Origin: an uncultured Gammaproteobacteria bacterium
Lineage (GTDB): Bacteria > Pseudomonadota > Gammaproteobacteria > Pseudomonadales > Pseudohongiellaceae
NCBI GenBank assembly: GCA_937898685.1
Contig: CALEJT010000071.1
Span: 1-64,000, forward strand
Direction of reading: 5' to 3'
DNA: 64,000 nucleotides
Part shown: piece by piece, positions 14,905 through 21,446 of the stretch
How positions within the stretch are numbered: the first letter of the stretch is position 1
How the letters are laid out: each line of letters opens with the position of its first letter
Position numbers and translations under genes: made by a program
Notes under the pieces: generated by a model
Told to the model about the DNA's origin: nothing
The model's database searches: none
The model's input: only the letters and a program-made list of their open reading frames with translations

Positions 14905-16214
14905 TCGTTCGCGCCGGGCTCTTCCGTTGGCGGCGGGATGAGGGTGGCCAGGACCTTGTCGATGCGGCGTCCGTCCATGTCCACCACCTCCAGGCGCCAG
15001 CCACTCCATTCCACCCCGTCGCCCACGGTCGGGAGGCGATCGAGCAGGAGCAGGATCAAGCCGCTGAGCGTGTGGTAATGCGCTTCCTCTTCTTCGGGGA
15101 AATGCTGGATGCCGAGACATTCCGACAACTCCGGCAACGCGAGCGCACCATCGAGCAACCAGGAACCGTCTTCACGCCGGTGGGCGCGACTGTTCGTGGC
15201 GCTGGTCAGACCGAATTGGCCGGTCACGGCTTCCAGCAGGTCCTGCAGTGTGACCATGCCGACGATGGAGCCGTATTCATCCACGATGAAGGCCATCTGC
15301 TGATTGCTGGCGCGGAAATGTTCGAGCAGCTCCAGGCCGGTGTTGTTCTCCAGCACGTAGGCCGCGGGTTCCGCCAGTGCCTTGAAATCCACCTTGCCGT
15401 GTTCCACCAGGCTCGCCATCACACGCTTGGTGTGCACCACGCCCAGCATCTGAGCGAGATCACCGTCGCACACCGGGAAGCGGGAATGACCGGAGGCGAT
15501 GAGCCGCGACAGTTGCTGTTCCACGGGTAGATTCACGTCGATCCACACGATCTCGTTGCGGGGAATCATGAAGGAACGCAAGGGACGTTCGTCGAGACCG
15601 AACAAACGACGCACCATCGCGTGTTCTTCCGGTTCGATGATGCCGGCTTCGGATCCTTCTTGTAGTACTGCCTGAATCTCGGCTTCGGTGACCAGGTTCT
15701 TGTCCTGTTCACGCTGTCCCAGGAGGGCGAGCACGGCGTGGGTGGAGAGCGACAGCAGTTGCACGAAGGGACGCGTCAGCCAGCTCAGGAATGATAGCGG
15801 CGGGGCAACCAGGCGCGCGATGGGCTCGGGATGGATCTGACCGAGACGCTTCGGCACGAGTTCACCCAACACGATGGAAAGGTAGGTGATGACGACCACC
15901 ACGATGGCCGTGGAGGTGCTGCTCGCAGCGGTGGCGCCGAGGCCCATGGACTCTTCCAACCATACGGCGAAGGGGTCGGCCAGCACTGCTTCACCGATGA
16001 TGCCGTTCAGAAGACCGATGGAGGTGATGCCGATCTGTACGGTGGAAAGGAAACGCGTGGGATCCTCGCCGAGACGAATCGCAATGGCAGCCCCGGAATC
16101 TCCAGCGTTTGCCAGACTTTGTAAACGCGCGCGCCGTGCGGTAACGAGGGCAATCTCGGACAGCGCGAACACGCCGTTGAGCAAGACCAGTAGAAGTAGA
16201 AACAACACTTCCAT
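14901..16214 (-). CDS. CNNM/CBS-domain membrane protein (hemolysin/CorC-like family)
   Basis: The 437-residue protein has an N-terminal CNNM (DUF21) transmembrane domain (about 1-190) with IALVTARRARLQSLA and VLGELVPKRLGQIHPEPIA. A CBS pair follows (about 205-330; FMIPRNEIVWIDVN and FIVDEYGSIVGMVTLQDLLEA), then a CorC/HlyC transporter-associated domain (about 345-430). Members are linked to magnesium/cobalt efflux or membrane homeostasis; the old name hemolysin is misleading. The layout and length are normal. It lies upstream of nothing on its own strand but follows the HupE gene pair by 16 nt, so co-transcription is possible. Confidence 0.85.
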   Translation of the reverse strand: MEVLFLLLLVLLNGVFALSEIALVTARRARLQSLANAGDSGAAIAIRLGEDPTRFLSTVQIGITSIGLLNGIIGEAVLADPFAVWLEESMGLGATAASSTSTAIVVVVITYLSIVLGELVPKRLGQIHPEPIARLVAPPLSFLSWLTRPFVQLLSLSTHAVLALLGQREQDKNLVTEAEIQAVLQEGSEAGIIEPEEHAMVRRLFGLDERPLRSFMIPRNEIVWIDVNLPVEQQLSRLIASGHSRFPVCDGDLAQMLGVVHTKRVMASLVEHGKVDFKALAEPAAYVLENNTGLELLEHFRASNQQMAFIVDEYGSIVGMVTLQDLLEAVTGQFGLTSATNSRAHRREDGSWLLDGALALPELSECLGIQHFPEEEEAHYHTLSGLILLLLDRLPTVGDGVEWSGWRLEVVDMDGRRIDKVLATLIPPPTEEPGAND

Positions 16215-16230
16215 CGGGGTAAGACTCTCC

Positions 16231-16866
16231 TCAGAACAACCCGTAGTCGATGACGTCGTCGAAGTAACCGGTCACCGTGAGCGTGATGGTGACAGGGAAT
16301 TCGTTGTAGTTGAGCCAGAACCAGCCGTGTTCGCCGCTGAAGGGTGCGGTGAGCGAGCCATGGCCGCCGGTGCCTTCGTCTTCTTCCTTGTAGCGCACGA
16401 AGAAGTCGGGGCCGAAGGACGGATCGTGGCCGTGCATGTCGACGTAGAGCGTGCCCTGATCCACCTGCCACGAGAACATGGCCACCTTGCCTTCCTGCAA
16501 CTTCAGTTTCACTTCGGTTTCCCCATCCGAGGGCAGTTCGATCGTCAGCGTGCGCGTCTTGGGAGCTTCCGCCTGATCCTGGAACACGGCCGGGTTCGGT
16601 AGCGGTGTGGGATCGCCGACGTCGGGTACCACCACTTCACGCAGGGTCTCGTTGCCACCGATCACGTCGTTGAGCTGAATGGTGCGCGCAGTCGATGGTG
16701 ATTCTGCGAGTGCGCGCAAACCGGTGAGACGACCAAAGCCAGTTGGATCGATGCCGTACTCGGCCGGCAACACCACCAACACGAGCAGGATCACGGCCAC
16801 CACCAGGCTACCCAAGGTGGCACGCCACAAACGTTTGGAAGAGGGTGGGGGCAGTGGATCGGACAT
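16231..16866 (-). CDS. single-pass membrane-anchored protein, partner of HupE
   Basis: The 211-residue protein has a Pro-rich cytosolic start (about 1-12), one transmembrane helix (about 16-35, LGSLVVAVILLVLVVLPAEY) and a soluble periplasmic domain of probable beta type (about 100-205). A segment KTRTLTIELPSDGETEVKL and a closing FPVTITLTVTGYFDDV look like jelly-roll or Ig-like strands. Genes of this sort are often called transmembrane anchor protein and, as I recall, occur beside HupE/UreJ genes in marine proteobacteria. No catalytic motif is visible. It lies 31 nt downstream of hupE on the same strand. Confidence 0.6.
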   Translation of the reverse strand: MSDPLPPPSSKRLWRATLGSLVVAVILLVLVVLPAEYGIDPTGFGRLTGLRALAESPSTARTIQLNDVIGGNETLREVVVPDVGDPTPLPNPAVFQDQAEAPKTRTLTIELPSDGETEVKLKLQEGKVAMFSWQVDQGTLYVDMHGHDPSFGPDFFVRYKEEDEGTGGHGSLTAPFSGEHGWFWLNYNEFPVTITLTVTGYFDDVIDYGLF

Positions 16867-16897
16867 GATCGGAGCTCCTGGAATGACAGGTTGGGAA

Positions 16898-17596
16898 TCA
16901 GGCGACGAAGTAGCCGGTGAGCTGATAGCCCATCAGCATGAAGCCGCAGGTCATGATGACGAGGTTGCTGGCGAAGGCGCCGTGCAGGAAGCTCGGACTG
17001 CGGCGCCAATACTGGAACGCGAGCAGGATCAGCGCGAGCGCCGCCAATTGCCCGAGTTCCACCCCGATGTTGAAGGCCAGCATGTTGGCAACCAGACCAT
17101 CGGACGACAGGCTGAAGTCCTGGAGTTTCGTGGAAAGGCCGAAGCCATGTGCCAGACCGAACGCGAACACGGCGGCCTTGTTGTCGATCCGAATGCCGAG
17201 CCGCTCGAAGCCGCCGATGTTCTCGAAGGCCTTGTACACCACCGAGAAACCGATCAGGGCATCTACCAGGTAGGCATCGGCACGTATGCCGCCGAGTACA
17301 CCGAGCAGGAGCGTCAGGCTGTGGCCCACGGCGAAGAGGCTGACGTAGATGGCGACGTCGCGCAGGCGATAGAGGAAGAAGATCACGCCGGCCAGGAACA
17401 ACAGATGATCGTAGCCGGTGAACATGTGCTTCGCCCCGAGGTAGAGGTAGGGGAAGAAGGCCACACCTTCGATGCTTTGGATGAAGGCCGCATCACCTTC
17501 GGCCACACCGTGGGCCCAGGCGGTACCAGTGACTGCACTGGCGAGCAGCAGAAGAACGAGGGAAAAACAGGTGCGTTCCGAAGGAGGAGGTCGCAT
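16898..17596 (-). CDS. HupE/UreJ family membrane protein
   Basis: The 232-residue protein has a signal peptide (about 1-28, ending AWA/HGVAEG) and about 6-7 transmembrane helices. The HupE/UreJ hallmark H-x5-D-H is present as HMFTGYDH at about residue 53-60, with a second His-rich helix FGLAHGFGLS. In hydrogenase and urease clusters such proteins act in nickel or cobalt uptake, but no Ni enzyme is near. The His immediately after the predicted signal cleavage site could be a metal ligand. The start at 17596 gives the signal peptide directly. It is paired with the downstream anchor protein. Metal transport is inferred from the family only. Confidence 0.75.
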   Translation of the reverse strand: MRPPPSERTCFSLVLLLLASAVTGTAWAHGVAEGDAAFIQSIEGVAFFPYLYLGAKHMFTGYDHLLFLAGVIFFLYRLRDVAIYVSLFAVGHSLTLLLGVLGGIRADAYLVDALIGFSVVYKAFENIGGFERLGIRIDNKAAVFAFGLAHGFGLSTKLQDFSLSSDGLVANMLAFNIGVELGQLAALALILLAFQYWRRSPSFLHGAFASNLVIMTCGFMLMGYQLTGYFVA

Positions 17597-17732
17597 GTAT
17601 GGGGTCGAGTGATTGTCGATGGGCGCCAAAGCTAGCACAGAGCTCGCGCAGTGTCCCGCCATGTGCCAAAGAGTGGCGTTCCGGCCGGCGGCTCGGCATG
17701 ATGCGAGCCCATTCGTTTCGGCCTGAACTGCA

Positions 17733-18551
17733 ATGACCGACTCCCCATCGATTCTTCCCCATCTGTGCCTGTGCATATTGGATGGCGCCAGCGAACCCTT
17801 CTTGCCGGAAGCGCTGCCGGCTTTGCCGCGCGTCAGTGAGCCCAGCAACTGTCCGCCACAGACGAGCCACATTCTCTGGTGGGGAGAGGAAGGCTTGGCC
17901 TTGGGGCCAGTGCACCAGCCCTATACGCAGGCAACGCGCGTGGACTTCGCCGATCCTGGACTGCTCCATCGCCTGCGTACCAGCGGCAAACGCCAGGGTA
18001 TCGGCAAGGCGGCCGGACTCGATAAGGCGAAGCACGTGCTGCAGGTGCTCGATGCCACGGCAGGTCTGGGACGTGATTCCTGCGTGCTGGCGCATCTCGG
18101 TTGCGAAGTGACCATGATGGAGCGCTCACCGTGGATTCATGCGCTGCTCGAGGACGGTTTGCGTCGCGCTCGAGAATCCAACGAACCCTTGGTGCAACGA
18201 GCGGTGTCGCGCATGCGGCTGGTGCGAGGCGATGCGCGCGATCAGCTACGCAGCTTTGCGGCGAGGGGCGAGAGCGTGGACGTGGTCTATCTCGATCCGA
18301 TGTTTCCGCCGCGGCGCAAGAGTGCGGCGGTGAAGAAGGACATCGGCGTGCTGCAGGGGCTGTTGGGTCCGGATGAGGATTTGGAAGAACTCTTGCAGCT
18401 TGCGCTGGCGGCGGCACGGCGCCGTGTGGTGGTCAAACGACCACCGGATCAGCGCGAAATTCCCGGCCCTTCACCCACCTTCGTGCTGAGCGGCAAGGCC
18501 GCGCACTTCAGCATCTACGTCAATGGCGGCATGAACGACGCCGCCGATTGA
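17733..18551 (+). CDS. rsmJ: 16S rRNA (guanine-1516-N2)-methyltransferase RsmJ
   Basis: The 272-residue Rossmann methyltransferase carries the SAM-binding motif LDATAGLGRDSCVLAHLG (about 109-126) and the catalytic/substrate motif YLDPMFPPRRKSAAVKKD (about 189-206), which closely follows E. coli RsmJ. A third recognisable stretch is VVKRPP in a late strand. It modifies G1516 of 16S rRNA using S-adenosylmethionine in the cytosol. The length is near the family norm (about 250). It diverges from hupE across 136 nt and its stop is 3 nt from the stop of convergent dapE. Confidence 0.88.
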   Translation: MTDSPSILPHLCLCILDGASEPFLPEALPALPRVSEPSNCPPQTSHILWWGEEGLALGPVHQPYTQATRVDFADPGLLHRLRTSGKRQGIGKAAGLDKAKHVLQVLDATAGLGRDSCVLAHLGCEVTMMERSPWIHALLEDGLRRARESNEPLVQRAVSRMRLVRGDARDQLRSFAARGESVDVVYLDPMFPPRRKSAAVKKDIGVLQGLLGPDEDLEELLQLALAAARRRVVVKRPPDQREIPGPSPTFVLSGKAAHFSIYVNGGMNDAAD

Positions 18552-18554
18552 GGC

Positions 18555-19685
18555 TCAGCCGAGAAGCTTTTCCAGGATGCGCTGATAGAGCGCTTCGAGG
18601 TGGTCGAGTTCTTCGAGCGCGATGTGCTCGTCGACCTTGTGGATGGTGGCGTTGACCGGCCCCAGTTCCACCACTTCCGCACCGCTCGGCGCGATGAAAC
18701 GACCGTCACTGGTGCCACCACCGGTGGAGAGTTCGGATTCGAAGCCCATCACTTCGCGCACCGATTCACGTGCGGCATTCACCAGTGCGCCTTCGCCGGT
18801 CAGGAAGGGGTGGCCCGACAGCTGCCACTGCACTTCATAGTCGCGATAGTGCTTGTCGAAGATGGCGTGCGTACGTGCGCGCAATTGTTCTTCGGTGACT
18901 TCCGTCGAGAAGCGGAAGTTGAACAGCGCTTCGAGCATGCCCGGAATCACGTTGTTGGCGCCGGTGCCGGCATGGATGTTGGAAATCTGCATGCTGGTGG
19001 GTGGGAAGTAGGCGTTGCCTTCATCCCATTTTTCAGCAGCGAACTCGGCAAGAGCCGGCAGGAATGCATGAATCGGATTGGTCGCCAGATGTGGATAGGC
19101 GACGTGGCCGAGCTGCCCTCGCACCTTGAGCGTGCCATTCAAGGAACCGCGCCGGCCGTTGCGCATCACGTCGCCGGTGCGCGCCGTGCTCGACGGTTCG
19201 CCCACCACGCACCAGGTGATTTTTTCGCCGCGTGCTTCGAGCGTTTCCATCACGCGCTTGGTGCCGTCGATGGCGATGCTTTCTTCATCGCTGGTGATGA
19301 GGAAGGCAATCGAACCCTTGTGGTTGGGATTGGCGGCAATGAAACGGCGGCAGGCAGTGATCATTGCCGCGATCGAACCCTTCATGTCCGCCGCGCCGCG
19401 CCCGTAGAGCTTGCCGTCGCGGATCGTCGGTTCGAAGGGTTCGCTCTGCCACGCGGCCGGATCGCCGGCCGGCACCACGTCGGTGTGACCGGCGAAACAG
19501 AACACGGGGCCTGCGCTGCCGCGGCGTGCCCAGAAGTTGCTGACCTCACCGAACGGCATCTGCTCGATCACGAAGCCGAGTGCCTCCAGTTCCCGGCACA
19601 GGAGTGCCTGACAACCCTTGTCGGCAGGGCTGATGGAGTCGCGGCGGATGAGCGCCTGGCAAAGTTCGAGCGTGGTCAGACTCAT
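18555..19685 (-). CDS. dapE: succinyl-diaminopimelate desuccinylase
   Basis: The 376-residue M20-family metallohydrolase carries the first zinc motif FAGHTDVVPAGD, the bridging motif GRGAADMKGS, the catalytic Glu pair in SDEESIA and the C-terminal ligand region (GPVNATIHKVDEH). It removes succinate from N-succinyl-L,L-diaminopimelate in the lysine/meso-DAP pathway. The start at 19685 gives the standard family N-terminus (MSLTTLELCQALI) and length; the long open upstream frame has no homology and overlaps dapD. It lies 11 nt downstream of dapD, which supplies the succinylated precursor, so the pair forms an operon. Confidence 0.93.
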   Translation of the reverse strand: MSLTTLELCQALIRRDSISPADKGCQALLCRELEALGFVIEQMPFGEVSNFWARRGSAGPVFCFAGHTDVVPAGDPAAWQSEPFEPTIRDGKLYGRGAADMKGSIAAMITACRRFIAANPNHKGSIAFLITSDEESIAIDGTKRVMETLEARGEKITWCVVGEPSSTARTGDVMRNGRRGSLNGTLKVRGQLGHVAYPHLATNPIHAFLPALAEFAAEKWDEGNAYFPPTSMQISNIHAGTGANNVIPGMLEALFNFRFSTEVTEEQLRARTHAIFDKHYRDYEVQWQLSGHPFLTGEGALVNAARESVREVMGFESELSTGGGTSDGRFIAPSGAEVVELGPVNATIHKVDEHIALEELDHLEALYQRILEKLLG

Positions 19686-19696
19686 GGGCAACGAGC

Positions 19697-20719
19697 TCAG
19701 TTGTGGGAGTGAAGTTCGGCGTTGAGCTCGATTTCGCTCTTGTTGGTCAAGCATTCCACCCGGCCACTCTGCGAGTTGCGGCGGAAGAGCAGGTCGCTGA
19801 CGTTGGCGAGTTCGAGTGCCTTGCACACTCGTACTTCCTTGCCGTCCTTGTCGAGCATGCTGACCTTGGTGCCAGCGGTGAGGTAGAGACCGGCTTCGAT
19901 GGTGCAACGATCGCCGAGCGGAATGCCGAGACCGGCGTTGGCACCGATGAGACAGTTCTTGCCGACGGAGATGACGGTCTTGTTGCCGCCGGAGAGCGTG
20001 CCGAGGATGCTGCAGCCGCCGCCGAGGTCGCTGCTGGCGTCGACGAATACACCGGCGGAAATACGGCCTTCGATCATCGCCGGGCCTTCGGTGCCGGCAT
20101 TAAAGTTGACGAAGCCTTCGTGCATGATCGTGGTGCCTTCGCCGATGTAGGCGCCGAGACGCACGCGTGCGGTGTCGGCGATGCGCACACCGGCCGGTAC
20201 GACGTAGTCGGTCATCTTCGGGAACTTGTCGACCGAGTTCACTTCGAGCGGCTTGCCGGCAAGACGTGCTTTCAGTTGTGCAGCCGGCAGTTCGCCGATG
20301 GCGATGGCGCCTTCGCTGGTCCAGGCGACGTTGGGGAGCACGCCGAACATGCCGTCGAGATTCACGCTGTGCGGACGCACGAGACGGTGCGAGAGGAGGT
20401 GAAGCTTGAGATACACCTCGGGCACGGAAGCAGGCTTGCTGTCTTCTTCGAGCAGTGTGAGCACGATGGGTTTGATGCTGTTGGCAAGCGTGGCGCAGAG
20501 TTCTGCGAGTTCGGCGTCCACCGATGCCAGCGCCGTGCTCAGTGCCTGCAGCTGGGTGTGGTCGGGTTCCACACAGCGATTGCCGTTACCGGCGCCGATC
20601 ACGCCAACGATGGCTTGGGTGAGTTCGGCGGCGGGGTTGAGGAGGGGACGGGGATAGTAGACTTCGAGCCACTGTCCATCGGCGCTTTTGGTGCCGATGC
20701 CGAATGCCAAAGAAAACAT
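19697..20719 (-). CDS. dapD: 2,3,4,5-tetrahydropyridine-2,6-dicarboxylate N-succinyltransferase
   Basis: The 340-residue protein is the long DapD type of Pseudomonas-like bacteria. The C-terminal half (about 165-290) is a left-handed beta-helix of hexapeptide repeats (RIADTARVRLGAYIGEGTTIM, FVDASSDLGGGCSILGTLSGG, NCLIGANAGLGIPLGDRCTI). The enzyme transfers succinate from succinyl-CoA to tetrahydrodipicolinate in meso-diaminopimelate synthesis. AGGAAT lies just upstream of the start. A TATAAT on the minus strand (20753-20758) is a likely -10. dapE follows in the same operon. Confidence 0.93.
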   Translation of the reverse strand: MFSLAFGIGTKSADGQWLEVYYPRPLLNPAAELTQAIVGVIGAGNGNRCVEPDHTQLQALSTALASVDAELAELCATLANSIKPIVLTLLEEDSKPASVPEVYLKLHLLSHRLVRPHSVNLDGMFGVLPNVAWTSEGAIAIGELPAAQLKARLAGKPLEVNSVDKFPKMTDYVVPAGVRIADTARVRLGAYIGEGTTIMHEGFVNFNAGTEGPAMIEGRISAGVFVDASSDLGGGCSILGTLSGGNKTVISVGKNCLIGANAGLGIPLGDRCTIEAGLYLTAGTKVSMLDKDGKEVRVCKALELANVSDLLFRRNSQSGRVECLTNKSEIELNAELHSHN

Positions 20720-20752
20720 GAGCTATTCCTGTGTCGTGCTGAAAAGCCGCGG

Positions 20753-20758
20753 ATTATA
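20753..20758 (-). promoter_or_regulatory. dapD -10 box
   Basis: TATAAT reads on the minus strand at 20758-20753, about 34 nt before the dapD start. No good TTGACA stands 17 nt upstream, so the promoter may need an activator or the -35 is weak. Confidence 0.5.
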
Positions 20759-20867
20759 AGAAGTAGCAACAGGTACTGATACCCCCTGGGTGTCGAGCTG
20801 GCACGATCTTCGGGGTGAGTTACTTTCCAGGAAATGCTTCGGGCGTGAAGAGGGCTGGTGCGTCCTC

Positions 20868-20983
20868 GCGCGTGCTTGCCGGTATGCGCATTCGGGGACA
20901 CCCACAAGTACATCCCTGCAGGACTCGGCTCGGGGCCTCCATGCCCCTCGATGCCCCTCATGCACTTACCGGCAAGCACTCGC
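20868..20983. repeat. 116-nt imperfect palindrome
   Basis: GTGCTTGCCGGTA (20872-20884) and TACCGGCAAGCAC (20967-20979) are exact inverted repeats. Pairing extends outward after one mismatch (GCG 20868-20870 with CGC 20981-20983) and inward (GCAT 20888-20891 with ATGC 20960-20963; GGGG 20894-20897 with CCCC 20954-20957). The GC-rich centre repeats ATGCCCCTC (20941-20949 and 20951-20959). It could be a REP/MITE-like extragenic element or a structured RNA. Confidence 0.6.
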
Positions 20984-21080
20984 TCAAGTCAGTGTCCGCC
21001 GACACATCGCGATGTGAGTCGAACATCGCGCGAGCTTCGTGTTGCAGGCAGTTGGAAGGCAGGAAGGAAGAGCAGGGGAA

Positions 21081-21425
21081 TCAAAGCAAACTCGCCCACT
21101 GCTCAGCGTTGAAACCAACGAGCAGCGTGTCCTTGTCCTCGAGCACGGGGCGCTTGATGAGCGAAGGATTAGCGAGCATCAGCTTTTCGGCCTTGGCATC
21201 GGTGAGAGATGTACGCTCGCTTTCGTCGAGTTTGCGCCACGTGGTGCCGCGCGTGTTCACGAGGTTCTGCATGCCGACCACCTGAGCCCAGCGCTTCAAC
21301 ATCGTCGAATCCACGCCGGCCTTCTTGTAGTCGTGAAACTCGTAGGGAATCTTGCGCTGTTCCAGCCAGGCGCGGGCCTTCTTGACGGTGTCGCAGTTGG
21401 GAATGCCGTAGAGAGTCAGAGCCAT
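21081..21425 (-). CDS. ArsC/Spx-family reductase, YffB type
   Basis: The 114-residue thioredoxin-fold protein opens with LTLYGIPNCDTVKKARAWLEQ, the single-cysteine active-site signature of YffB-like ArsC relatives, and contains the later family element LANPSLIKRPVLE. E. coli YffB behaves as a glutathione-dependent thiol reductase rather than a proven arsenate reductase. The length matches the family (about 115). It lies between glnD and dapD on the minus strand, an order that also occurs in pseudomonads. Confidence 0.85.
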   Translation of the reverse strand: MALTLYGIPNCDTVKKARAWLEQRKIPYEFHDYKKAGVDSTMLKRWAQVVGMQNLVNTRGTTWRKLDESERTSLTDAKAEKLMLANPSLIKRPVLEDKDTLLVGFNAEQWASLL

Positions 21426-21446
21426 CTTCAGTTCCTCACCAGTTCC

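Larger units (their letters stand above)
20720..21080. other. intergenic region between dapD and yffB
   Basis: The 361-nt gap holds the dapD promoter on the minus strand and a large imperfect palindrome (20868-20983). Outside these I see no gene on either strand; the short plus-strand frames lack ribosome-binding sites and family resemblance. Confidence 0.5.

Noticed and set aside
20815..21285. Plus-strand open frame covering the dapD-yffB gap
   Set aside because: It runs through the palindrome and into the yffB gene on the other strand, without start signals.
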